Below, piece by piece: positions 53,291-60,674 of a stretch of 64,000 nucleotides of DNA. The position numbers and the translations under genes were made by a program. Under the pieces are notes generated by a model. It was not told the origin of the DNA, did not search any database, and worked only from the letters and a program-made list of their open reading frames with translations. The DNA is from CAINEC01 sp046303115 (GTDB lineage: Bacteria; Bacteroidota; Bacteroidia; AKYH767-A; OLB10): positions 52,770-116,769 of the forward strand of contig JBKCGZ010000100.1 of NCBI GenBank assembly GCA_046303115.1. Reading direction: 5' to 3'. Every line of letters begins with the position of its first letter. The first letter of the stretch is position 1.

Positions 53291-54508
53291 ATGGTAAGAC
53301 CTGACCAATACATTTGTGAGCTTTTATTTACCAATGATTGTGTAATCATTCCAGGATTAGGAGGTTTTGTATCTAATACGAGATCTACTTTTTTAAATCC
53401 ATCACAACATACATTTACACCGCCATCAAAGAAAGTAGCTTTCAATTCAAGCTTACGAACTAACGATGGATTATTGGCGCATTACATTAGTCAGGAAGAA
53501 AATATTACTTATCACGAAGCAAATGAAGTAATCAGTGCTTATGTTGATGATGTTTTCAGAAAGCTGGCATTAGGAGAGCAAATTAGTATTGAAGAAGTAG
53601 GAACGCTTTCGATGGATATGGAAAAGCACCTACAATTTGAACCTGAGACCAACTCCAACTTTTTGCTTTCAACTTTTGGAATGACATCGATACATTCTCC
53701 AGCAATTAAGCGAGAAGAAGCCGCAATGGAAGTTGTTAAAGGAGAAAATAATACTGTTACAAAAGGACCTAAAAAACGCACGAAACTTTGGAAAATTATT
53801 GAGTTGGTACCTGCAGCTGCAGTATTAGCAATTATGATTTTTAATCCTCGTGTAGTTCATACCTTAAACAATAACTTAGGAAATATTATCAGTGTTCCGG
53901 TTCCAAATGAAATCAAGACGACTGATCTTCCGAAGGAAAAGAAAAATGATACTAAAACAGTTGAACTTACGGTTGAAAATACACAGCCAAAAGTAAATAC
54001 AACTGATGTTGATAGTAAGAATGACTCCTTTAATCAGAAAATGATTGAAGAGACAGCGAAGGCATTACAAGATGCATTCGACAAAGAAGTAGAAGAGAAA
54101 ACAAAAGCAATTCTAGCAGGAGAATCTGTTGAAAATATTACTTCAAAAGAAGTTAAGCAAGTAAAAACCGAAGTTGAAAATACAACCATAAAAGAAACTA
54201 AAGTTGTAGTAGAGAAGAAAGAAAAATCAGAAAAAAAAGAAGTTAAAACAACTAAAGAAGAAAAAAGTAAAAAAGTACGATTAAAGAAATACAATGTAAT
54301 TGGTGGCGTTTTTTCGGTAAAGTCGAATGCACTTAACTATGTAAAACAGGCAAAAGCCGATGGATATCAAGCTGCCATTGCAGGAAAGAATAAGAAAGGA
54401 AGATGGGTAGTAAGTTTAGCAAGCGCTAATAGCGAATCTGAATTACAACCTACTCTTCAAACTATTCAGGCAACTTATGAAAAAAATGCCTGGATTTATA
54501 AAAAATAA
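53291..54508 (+). CDS. HU-CCDC81 and SPOR domain-containing protein
   Basis: 405 residues. The N-terminal ~130 residues are an HU-CCDC81 domain (YICELLFTNDCVIIPGLGGFV, NDGLLAHYISQEENITYHEA), a Bacteroidota cytoplasmic HU-like fold. A single membrane helix is at about residues 170-188 (LVPAAAVLAIMIF). A Lys/Glu/Thr-rich, coiled-coil-prone stretch is at about 230-330. A C-terminal SPOR domain (KKYNVIGGVFSVKSNALNYV) binds denuded glycan strands at division sites. The arrangement suggests a link between chromosome or cytoplasm and septal wall; this is inference. A terminator follows 24 bp downstream. Confidence 0.92.
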   Translation: MVRPDQYICELLFTNDCVIIPGLGGFVSNTRSTFLNPSQHTFTPPSKKVAFNSSLRTNDGLLAHYISQEENITYHEANEVISAYVDDVFRKLALGEQISIEEVGTLSMDMEKHLQFEPETNSNFLLSTFGMTSIHSPAIKREEAAMEVVKGENNTVTKGPKKRTKLWKIIELVPAAAVLAIMIFNPRVVHTLNNNLGNIISVPVPNEIKTTDLPKEKKNDTKTVELTVENTQPKVNTTDVDSKNDSFNQKMIEETAKALQDAFDKEVEEKTKAILAGESVENITSKEVKQVKTEVENTTIKETKVVVEKKEKSEKKEVKTTKEEKSKKVRLKKYNVIGGVFSVKSNALNYVKQAKADGYQAAIAGKNKKGRWVVSLASANSESELQPTLQTIQATYEKNAWIYKK

Positions 54509-54532
54509 AATCACCTAAAAATCTAATACCTT

Positions 54533-54562
54533 AAAACCATCAATTATGTTGATGGTTTTTTT
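54533..54562 (+). terminator. Intrinsic terminator
   Basis: AAAACCATCAA and TTGATGGTTTT form an 11-bp stem around TTATG, followed by a T-run. It lies between the SPOR gene and the PH-domain gene, whose ATG is only 12 bp downstream. Confidence 0.85.
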
Positions 54563-54573
54563 ATACCAATAAA

Positions 54574-55053
54574 ATGAAGCAAAAATTAGAATTCGATCTT
54601 ACCACAAAAATTATTTCAGCATTAGTTATTGCGATTCCTTTTGTGATGATGATTTCACAATATTTTATTGTGAATGGCGACAATGTCATACTCACATTAA
54701 CGAGTTTTTTTCTTTTCATCACTTATTTAGTTGCATGGTTGCTTCACCCTACTTCGTATGAAATCACCAATGAAAAGCTACTTATTCATCGACCAATTAG
54801 CGCAATTAAAATAAATCTAGGGGCCATAAAAAATATCGAGCGAACTGAGCCTGGATACAGCATGCGCTTATTTGGATCGGGAGGCTTGTTTGGTTATTAC
54901 GGATTGTTTACTTCAAACAAATTAGGAAGACATCATCGCTATACTGGAAACAATAAAAACCTTGTGTTGCTTACTACAGATAAGAAAAAATACTTGCTAA
55001 GTATTTATGATGAATTATTCTTTCAGGAATTAAGCAAAGCATTAAAATCTTAA
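54574..55053 (+). CDS. Bacterial PH domain-containing membrane protein
   Basis: 159 residues. Two membrane helices at about residues 14-60 are followed by a bacterial pleckstrin-homology-like domain (SYEITNEKLLIHRPISAIKI, INLGAIKNIERTEPGYSMRL). A Gly/Phe/Tyr-rich loop is in the middle (FGSGGLFGYYGLFTS). No partner gene suggests its role. The ATG follows a terminator closely, so either readthrough or an overlapping promoter drives it; no -7 box is obvious. Confidence 0.87.
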   Translation: MKQKLEFDLTTKIISALVIAIPFVMMISQYFIVNGDNVILTLTSFFLFITYLVAWLLHPTSYEITNEKLLIHRPISAIKINLGAIKNIERTEPGYSMRLFGSGGLFGYYGLFTSNKLGRHHRYTGNNKNLVLLTTDKKKYLLSIYDELFFQELSKALKS

Positions 55054-55141
55054 AACTAATTTTTAACAATGGGCAAAGTGATTATTGTCACTGAAAACAA
55101 CTTATCGAATTAAGAAATTTGCTTTATCAATATTTACAAAA

Positions 55142-55540
55142 ATGATTGCCAAGTTATACTCCATTTTTAATCATAAATGTCCTCGTTGTTTAGAAGGCGA
55201 TATTTATGCGAACAAAAGCTCTTACGATTTGAAAAACATTACGAACATGAATCATTCATGCGACAAATGTGAATTAGATTTTGAACGAGAGCCTGGGTAT
55301 TACTACGGCGCCATGTATGTGAGCTACGCACTAACGGTAGCCATAGCCGTTTCTGTTTTTGTAGCGTATATTGTTTTATTTCCTTCGTTTGATGCACTTA
55401 CGTACATCGTTGCATTAACGCTTGTTTTGTTGGGATTGGCACCTTGGACTTTCAGAACATCGAGAGTGATCTGGCTTAATTTCTTTATTAAGTTTAAACC
55501 AGAAATTCAGAAGGAAGTCCGCGCAAAAAAGGCAGCGTAG
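55142..55540 (+). CDS. DUF983 domain-containing membrane protein
   Basis: 132 residues from MIAKLYSIFNHKCPRC. A longer frame from a TTG at 55085 adds a basic stretch unlike the family. An N-terminal zinc-ribbon-like region has C13-x2-C16 and C40-x2-C43, then FEREPGYYYGAMYVSYAL and two C-terminal membrane helices (about 55-80 and 85-105). DUF983 proteins are widespread with unknown function. The stop abuts the stop of the convergent SDR gene with no spacer. Confidence 0.88.
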   Translation: MIAKLYSIFNHKCPRCLEGDIYANKSSYDLKNITNMNHSCDKCELDFEREPGYYYGAMYVSYALTVAIAVSVFVAYIVLFPSFDALTYIVALTLVLLGLAPWTFRTSRVIWLNFFIKFKPEIQKEVRAKKAA

Positions 55541-56515
55541 TTATTTTAAACTTGCGCAAACCGACTTAATCACTTCTGATAACGGAGTATACTGAAAATT
55601 TAAATCCGTGTTGATTTTATTGCCGTTATAATATCTTTTCTGATGAGCAGAATAAGCAGTATCTTTTGTAATAAACGGTTTATGTCCTGTTACTTTATAG
55701 CGCATCCATTCTAATCGCCAGATCATTTGCGAAAGCACGAAAGGAACTTTGATAGATGGAGCTTTTACATTCAGTGCTACTGCAATCTGATTAAACAAAT
55801 CCTGAAAGGAAATATTAGCTGCATTTAAAATATAACGCTCACCATTGATAGTACTTTCATTTAATGCAATGATAGCCTTAGCAACATCACCTACTCCAAC
55901 AAATCCGCTAATGCCTTCAGTATAGAATGGAAACTTGTTTTTTATTTTCATGAATAAAGACGAACTATCTGTCTTCCAATTTCCGGTACCTAAAATAATA
56001 GATGGGTTCACCATATTCACGGGCAATCCTTCGGCATGGGCACGCCATACTTCGCGCTCAGCGTTGAATTTACTGATGGCATACACAGAATTATGTTTAC
56101 CGGCAATCCAATCGCTATGCTCATCTAATTCGCCTGCATCTGCCACACGACCTAATGTAGCCACGGAGCTCACATGCGTAAAGCAAGTGATATGTCCGCA
56201 ATCAAGTGAAAGATTAACCATATTGGCAGTTCCTTCCACATTCACTTTCATCATGAGCGCATAATCGTTCGGATCAAAAGAAACGACGTTAGCGCAATGA
56301 ATCACATGTGAAACGCCTTGTAATGCAGTTTCTATTGAATCTATATCAAGCACATCGCCTTGCACCCACTCTACAAATGATTCCCAACCGGTATAGTGCT
56401 TTAAATTCCCAATACCATTCCCACGACTAAGCGCACGTACCTTCACGCCTCGTTGAGCATACTCGTGAATAAGTCGCGCCCCTACCAGTCCTGTTCCGCC
56501 TGTAATGAGTATCAT
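55541..56515 (-). CDS. NAD-dependent epimerase/dehydratase family protein (extended SDR)
   Basis: 324 residues. N-terminal Rossmann motif TGGTGLVGARL, NAD-binding CANVVSF region, and catalytic Y145-x-x-x-K149 (VYAISKF) with upstream serine in THVSSVATLG. The pattern fits the dihydroflavonol-reductase-like or sugar-epimerase-like SDRs; no signature decides the substrate. Convergent and gapless with DUF983; divergent from tyrS with 128 bp between starts. Confidence 0.88.
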   Translation of the reverse strand: MILITGGTGLVGARLIHEYAQRGVKVRALSRGNGIGNLKHYTGWESFVEWVQGDVLDIDSIETALQGVSHVIHCANVVSFDPNDYALMMKVNVEGTANMVNLSLDCGHITCFTHVSSVATLGRVADAGELDEHSDWIAGKHNSVYAISKFNAEREVWRAHAEGLPVNMVNPSIILGTGNWKTDSSSLFMKIKNKFPFYTEGISGFVGVGDVAKAIIALNESTINGERYILNAANISFQDLFNQIAVALNVKAPSIKVPFVLSQMIWRLEWMRYKVTGHKPFITKDTAYSAHQKRYYNGNKINTDLNFQYTPLSEVIKSVCASLK

Positions 56516-56609
56516 ACCCGCAAAAGTGATAGATATTTTCCACTTAACCTAACAACTGTGTTTTAAAAATCGCTTGTTAATAAAGGGAATTTCATTAGCC
56601 TGTTAGAAG

Positions 56610-56639
56610 TTGTCAGAAAGCGAGGTGTAATTATCTTTG
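56610..56639 (+). promoter_or_regulatory. Promoter of tyrS, apparently leaderless
   Basis: TTG at 56610-56612, 19 bp, then TATCTTTG at 56632-56639, followed by four bases (CAGT) and the ATG. Both boxes are perfect, making this the best example of the close-spaced arrangement. A TTGTTAATAA motif lies 26 bp further upstream. Confidence 0.7.
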
Positions 56640-56643
56640 CAGT

Positions 56644-57933
56644 ATGAGTCAAAAATTAAACTTCGTAGAAGAATTACAATGGCGAGGCATGATACACGAT
56701 GTGATGCCAGGAACAAAAGAGCAATTTGCAAAAGAAATGACAACTGCTTATGTGGGCTTTGACCCAACAGCAGAATCGTTGCATGTTGGAAATTTAGTTC
56801 CGATTATGCTTTTAAAACATTTGCAGGTGAACGGACATCAACCAATAGCTTTAGTTGGTGGCGCAACTGGAATGGTGGGTGATCCTTCGGGAAAAAAAGA
56901 AGAGCGTAAGCAATTAAAAGAAGAAGTATTAAATCATAACGTGGCGTGTATCCGTAAACAGCTTTCTAAATTTTTAGATTTCGAAAACGGTGCTAATAAA
57001 GCCATCATGACCAACAACTACGATTGGTTTAAAGAGTTTAGCTTATTAGGTTTTCTTCGCGATGTTGGAAAACATATTACGGTGAGTTATATGATGTCGA
57101 AGGACAGCGTACAAAACCGTTTAGAAACAGGAATATCGTTTACTGAATTTAGTTATCAGTTAATTCAGGGGTACGACTTTTACTACCTGAATAAAAACAT
57201 GAATGCAAAAGTGCAGATGGGTGGCTCTGACCAATGGGGAAACATTACGACTGGTACAGAGTTAATCCGCAGAATGGAAGGAGGAGAAGCATTTGCCTTG
57301 ACTTGTCCGCTAATTACCAAAGCAGACGGAAGCAAGTTTGGCAAGAGTGAAAGTGGGAATGTTTGGTTGGATGCGAAGTTAACATCGCCTTATAAATTTT
57401 ATCAATTTTGGTTGAATGCCAGCGATGCTGATGCAGGAAAGTACATCCGCATATTTACTTTACTATCGAAAGAAGAAATTGAAAAGTTAGAAACAGAACA
57501 TGCTACGGCTCCGCACTTACGCATATTACAAAAAGCATTAGCGAAAGAAGTAACCATCATTGTTCACTCGGAAGAAGCATGGCAAGGCGCTGTAGATGCA
57601 TCTGAAATTTTATTTGGCAATGCAGCTACGGATACCTTACAGAAGTTAGACGAAGAAACATTATTAAGCGTATTTGAAGGAGTGCCACAAGTAAAGCTTT
57701 CGAAAGAAGAACTAACGGCTGGCATTAACGCAATTGAATTTTTATCTGACAAAACACAGATCTTCCCTTCTCGCGGCGAAGCAAGAAAAATGATTCAGGC
57801 TGGTGGTGTAAGTATCAACAAAGAAAAGATTGCTGATATCAATGCTACGGTAAATGCAGAAGGATTATTGAATAATAAATATTTGCTGGTGCAGAAGGGG
57901 AAGAAGAATTATTATTTGATTATTGCGGAATGA
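56644..57933 (+). CDS. tyrS: Tyrosyl-tRNA synthetase
   Basis: Class I synthetase for tyrosine. The HIGH motif appears as HVGN (residues 47-50 in FDPTAESLHVGN), the KMSKS loop as K231FGKS235, and the tyrosine-binding YDFYYLN and GGSDQWGNI blocks are intact. The last ~65 residues are an S4 RNA-binding domain (FPSRGEARKMIQAGGVSINKEK). 429 residues, normal length. Transcribed from its own leaderless-type promoter. Confidence 0.97.
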   Translation: MSQKLNFVEELQWRGMIHDVMPGTKEQFAKEMTTAYVGFDPTAESLHVGNLVPIMLLKHLQVNGHQPIALVGGATGMVGDPSGKKEERKQLKEEVLNHNVACIRKQLSKFLDFENGANKAIMTNNYDWFKEFSLLGFLRDVGKHITVSYMMSKDSVQNRLETGISFTEFSYQLIQGYDFYYLNKNMNAKVQMGGSDQWGNITTGTELIRRMEGGEAFALTCPLITKADGSKFGKSESGNVWLDAKLTSPYKFYQFWLNASDADAGKYIRIFTLLSKEEIEKLETEHATAPHLRILQKALAKEVTIIVHSEEAWQGAVDASEILFGNAATDTLQKLDEETLLSVFEGVPQVKLSKEELTAGINAIEFLSDKTQIFPSRGEARKMIQAGGVSINKEKIADINATVNAEGLLNNKYLLVQKGKKNYYLIIAE

Positions 57934-57937
57934 TTTA

Positions 57938-58001
57938 ATTTGCTAATTTGAAAATGTGACGATTTGCCAATTTGAAAATTTAACTATTTGATGATTTGAC
58001 C
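57938..58001. repeat. 8-bp-period array, eight units
   Basis: Eight contiguous octamers: ATTTGCTA, ATTTGAAA, ATGTGACG, ATTTGCCA, ATTTGAAA, ATTTAACT, ATTTGATG, ATTTGACC. The pattern ATTTGnnn is kept while the last three bases vary. It begins 4 bp after the tyrS stop. Confidence 0.8.
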
Positions 58002-58034
58002 TCGATAGATATTGGAGTTGATGTTTTGAGCTGG

Positions 58035-58160
58035 ATGTCGCAATGGATTTACAAAAACGATTCGACCAATAAAAACAGATTTGTTTTAGGGGTTAAAGGT
58101 CAAAGGCCTTTGATTTGTATTGGAATAAATCCGAGTTTATACCTCCCTAAATCCCTCTGA
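58035..58160 (+). pseudogene. Truncated 5' copy of a DUF1643 gene, broken at a REP-like element
   Basis: ATG then 34 codons of DUF1643 sequence (MSQWIYKNDSTNKNRFVLG, then GQRPLICIGINPS), after which the frame passes into the REP-like element and stops at TGA 58158. Bases 58044-58136 match 58249-58341 of the intact gene at 87 of 93 positions. It is a partial duplicate, not a functional gene. Confidence 0.85.
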
Positions 58161-58210
58161 AGGAGGGACTTTAAATAACACACCTCTCCTTTGGAGAGGG
58201 AGGGAGAGGT
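58141..58210. repeat. REP-like palindromic element A
   Basis: Ends are imperfect inverted repeats (ACCTCCCT ... AGGGAGAGGT). Inside are two hairpins: TCCCTC/GGAGGGA around TGAA, and CCTCTCC/GGAGAGG around TTT. A relative lies at 60749-60835. The element joins exactly where the truncated DUF1643 copy loses homology. Confidence 0.75.
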
Positions 58211-58239
58211 CAATACATTTTTTGAATTATTTTTACCCC

Positions 58240-58758
58240 GTGCAAAATTGGATTTACAAAAACGATACGACCAATAAAAACAGATTTGTTTTAGGGGTGA
58301 AAGGTAAGAGACCTTTGATCTGTATTGGAATAAATCCGAGTACTGCCACACCCGAAAAATTAGATAATACCTTAACAGCTGTTTCAAGAAGAGCGTTAGA
58401 TTATGAATTTGATGGATGGATCATGTTGAATGTTTATCCCCAGCGAGCAACGAATCCGAATAATCTTCACAAGCGAATGAATAAAATGATTCATCAGCAA
58501 AACATTTTGGAGATTGAAAAAATATTTCGGCAATATCCCGAGGCACCTATTTGGGCGGCTTGGGGGAATTTAATTGAGAAAAGAGATTTTTTAAAAACCT
58601 GTTTGAAAGATCTTATTTTGCTTTCGCAGGATCACAAAAGTAAATGGATAAGCGTTGGTGCTATTTCCAAACAAGGTCATCCGCATCATCCATTGTATTT
58701 GAAAAAAGAATTGATGGCGGAGGAGTTTGATGTCATGGGATATATGCAAGAATACTAA
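58240..58758 (+). CDS. DUF1643 domain-containing protein
   Basis: 172 residues from a GTG start at 58240, chosen because it aligns with the ATG of the truncated copy at 58035; a TTG at 58222 is possible. The single DUF1643 domain shows LICIGINPSTATPEKLDNTL, GWIMLNVYPQRATNPNNL and AAWGNLIEKRDFL. Function unknown; the family is widespread, sometimes near mobile DNA. Its first 31 codons are duplicated upstream. It stands alone in a repeat-rich part of the window. Confidence 0.85.
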   Translation: MQNWIYKNDTTNKNRFVLGVKGKRPLICIGINPSTATPEKLDNTLTAVSRRALDYEFDGWIMLNVYPQRATNPNNLHKRMNKMIHQQNILEIEKIFRQYPEAPIWAAWGNLIEKRDFLKTCLKDLILLSQDHKSKWISVGAISKQGHPHHPLYLKKELMAEEFDVMGYMQEY

Positions 58759-58765
58759 TACGTGA

Positions 58766-58789
58766 ATTTGAAAATTTGAAAGTTTGAAA
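58766..58789. repeat. 8-bp-period array, three units
   Basis: ATTTGAAA, ATTTGAAA, GTTTGAAA, then a decayed unit ATGCACCT. Same octamer type as the arrays at 57938 and 43909; located just after the DUF1643 stop. Confidence 0.6.
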
Positions 58790-58890
58790 ATGCACCTCGC
58801 GAATTATCGGGATTGAAAATGAAATAGAGAGGCCACTGCTTGTACCGAGCTTGCCGAGTTAATGATTTAAAAACAAGCCACACATACCTT

Positions 58891-58973
58891 GGGGGGACAG
58901 CAGCCCCACCCCACGAACAAAATTATGCTTTCGCAAACAATTATCCGGTTAATAAACATTTACAAACGCTTAA
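58891..58973. repeat. G-rich hairpin plus conserved intergenic box, copy 1
   Basis: A GGGGGG...GCCCCACCCC imperfect hairpin is followed by the box at 58937-58973 beginning ACAATTATCCGGT and ending AAACATTTACAAACGCTTAA. The box matches 60574-60610 at 35 of 37 bases. Confidence 0.7.
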
Positions 58974-58979
58974 GTTAAT

Positions 58980-59059
58980 GTGCTAGTGAGCTAATGTGCT
59001 AATGTGCTAGTGTGCTAATATGATAATATGCTAGTGTGCTAGTGTGCTAATGTGCTAGT
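58980..59059. repeat. 8-bp-period array, ten units (GTGCTART)
   Basis: Ten contiguous octamers alternate mainly between GTGCTAAT and GTGCTAGT, with two ATATG-type variants in the middle. It is noncoding. With a frame shift the units read ATGTGCTA, comparable to ATTTGnnA in the other arrays, suggesting one family. Confidence 0.85.
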
Positions 59060-59063
59060 GTGA

Positions 59064-59081
59064 CTCCCGAATTACCGGGAG
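59064..59081. repeat. Short hairpin abutting the octamer array
   Basis: CTCCCG and CGGGAG form a perfect 6-bp stem around AATTAC, immediately after the last octamer unit. No T-run follows, so a terminator role is doubtful. Confidence 0.5.
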
Positions 59082-59188
59082 CAAAAATTTGATTCCGTCC
59101 AAAAACAAAGCAAGCAGCCGGTAGCAGTAATAATTCCAATTTATTTTCGTTAACTAATTTCATACTTTTGATTCCACACTCCATGCAC

Positions 59189-59605
59189 ATGAAAAAAATC
59201 TTATTCGTCCTAACCATATTAATTTCACAAGTATCGTTTGCACAGACCATCCGACTAAAAGATGAATACGGAGAAAAAGTTTATTACGTAGATGGAAATT
59301 TCTTGCGCAATAAAGACCAGTATGGAGAGAAGCTATTTTATTTTGATGGTGGTACGATACGAAGAACGGATGAATACGGAGAGAAGTTATTATTTATTGA
59401 TGGATCGTATGTGCGTTTTAAAAATGCCATTGGAGAAAAGGTATTTTATTTTGATGGCAAAACCATCCGCTCAAAAGATGCTTATGGCGATAAATTATAT
59501 TACCTCGACTGCTCTACCCTTCGACGTAGTAACCAATATGGGAGCAAAGAATTTTACTTCGAGGGCATCCCTGAAAAATGGGTGATTGTATGTTTAATTA
59601 AATAA
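59189..59605 (+). CDS. Small secreted protein of six exact 18-residue repeats
   Basis: 138 residues: signal peptide MKKILFVLTILISQVSFAQ, then residues 21-128 consist of six consecutive 18-residue units with consensus [ILV]RxKDxYGEKLxYFDGxT, then a 10-residue hydrophobic tail. No unit has an insertion or deletion; the fifth has C for G at position 16. The alternating YGEK and YxDG blocks suggest a beta-hairpin per unit and a solenoid or small propeller. I do not recognise a named family. It has a TACTTTTG box 18 nt upstream and lies 9 bp before a DUF4846 lipoprotein gene, so the two probably share a transcript. The other open frames here are by-products of the repeats. Confidence 0.85.
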   Translation: MKKILFVLTILISQVSFAQTIRLKDEYGEKVYYVDGNFLRNKDQYGEKLFYFDGGTIRRTDEYGEKLLFIDGSYVRFKNAIGEKVFYFDGKTIRSKDAYGDKLYYLDCSTLRRSNQYGSKEFYFEGIPEKWVIVCLIK

Positions 59606-59614
59606 AACAAATAG

Positions 59615-60475
59615 ATGTATTTATTAAATTTAGTAGCGGGCTTTATACTGCTGTTATTTTCGTGTAATAATTCAACAAAAGAAAACACTGGCGATAATAT
59701 TTCATCAGAATCATCAGTAGTAATAACACCTACCGGAGAAAAATTAATTAAACGAATTGCTCCACCATCAGGCTTTTCATGGGAAACGGCATCGCCAAAT
59801 TCATTTGCAGAATTTTTACAAAATCTACCTTTAGCACCTGCGGGATCTCCCATTCTTGATTACTCGGGAAATCAGATTAGCAATCAATCAGAACATATTG
59901 CAATTATTAATTACGATGTAGGAAATAAAGATTTGCAACAATGTGCAGATGCTACTATTCGTTTGCGTGCTGAATATTTATTCAAGCAGCAGCGCTACGA
60001 TGAAATAGGATTTCATTTTACAAGTGGAGATTTTTTCAAATGGACAGACTATGCTGATGGTATGCGACCGATCATAAATGGAAACACTGTTTCATTTTCT
60101 AAGACTGCTGCTGCAGACAATAGCTATAGTGCCTTTCGTAAATATCTTGATGTCGTTTATAATTACGCAGGGACAATTTCCGTCAACAAAGAAACAGAAA
60201 AAGTAACAAGTAATGATGCTATCAGTAGTGGAGATATTATTATCACGCCTGGCAGTCCAGGACATGCAGTGATGATTGTTGGAGTAGCTGTAAATAAAAA
60301 CAAAGAGAAATTATATTTATTAGCCGAAAGCTATATGCCTGCACAATCTATCCACGTCCTGACCAATCCTTTTGAAACAGGTGTTAGTCCTTGGTATCAT
60401 TTAGACTTAAACAGCGGTAGTATTGAAACCGCCCGCTATACTTTTAGCATAGCGAATATTAAGCGTTTTAAGTAA
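59615..60475 (+). CDS. DUF4846 domain-containing lipoprotein
   Basis: 286 residues with a lipoprotein signal (cysteine at residue 17, LLFSC). The DUF4846 domain covers most of the rest: SFAEFLQNLPLAPAGSPILDY, KDLQQCADATIRLRAEYLF, FHFTSGDFFKWTDYADGMRP, FRKYLDVVYNYAGTISVNKE and the GHAVMIVG segment. The G-D-I-I-I-x-P-G-S-P-G-H-A-V pattern recalls NlpC/P60-like or amidase folds, but catalytic function is not established. Nine bp after the 18-residue-repeat protein gene; envelope-associated pair of unknown role. Confidence 0.88.
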   Translation: MYLLNLVAGFILLLFSCNNSTKENTGDNISSESSVVITPTGEKLIKRIAPPSGFSWETASPNSFAEFLQNLPLAPAGSPILDYSGNQISNQSEHIAIINYDVGNKDLQQCADATIRLRAEYLFKQQRYDEIGFHFTSGDFFKWTDYADGMRPIINGNTVSFSKTAAADNSYSAFRKYLDVVYNYAGTISVNKETEKVTSNDAISSGDIIITPGSPGHAVMIVGVAVNKNKEKLYLLAESYMPAQSIHVLTNPFETGVSPWYHLDLNSGSIETARYTFSIANIKRFK

Positions 60476-60528
60476 ATAGTTTTTAATGTTATTTGATTTT
60501 CGGGATTTTAAACAACTCCCAATAAAAA

Positions 60529-60610
60529 CGGGGGCTACCGCCCCCTACCCAAAACAAAGATAACGCTTGAAGAACAATTATCCGGTAAATAAACATTTAC
60601 AAACGTTTAA
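60529..60610. repeat. G-rich hairpin plus conserved intergenic box, copy 2
   Basis: CGGGGGCTACCGCCCCC hairpin, then a ~28-bp variable stretch, then the 37-bp box at 60574-60610 (35 of 37 identical to 58937-58973). Its last 20 bases, AAACATTTACAAACGTTTAA, recur exactly at 21536-21555. Confidence 0.75.
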
Positions 60611-60674
60611 TTTTCACCATCGGAATCGGGACACAATAAATACTATTCTCCTAGCTTCGCTAATAGAAGGCAAG

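Larger units (their letters stand above)
58759..59188. other. 430-bp gene-free region filled with small repeats
   Basis: In order it holds a short 8-bp array (58766-58789), a G-rich hairpin with the conserved 37-bp box (58891-58973), a ten-unit octamer array (58980-59059), a CTCCCG/CGGGAG hairpin (59064-59081) and a TACTTTTG box (59163-59170) 18 nt before the repeat-protein ATG. I see no tRNA or coding frame in it. Confidence 0.7.

Noticed and set aside
58980..59059. CRISPR-like array
   Set aside because: Units are 8 bp, contiguous and without unique spacers, and no cas genes are nearby; it is an octamer tandem array.
59292..59585. 97-residue open frame overlapping the repeat protein
   Set aside because: It exists because the 54-bp coding repeats keep other frames open. 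Its product has no signal peptide or family resemblance, whereas the main frame has both a signal peptide and regular units.
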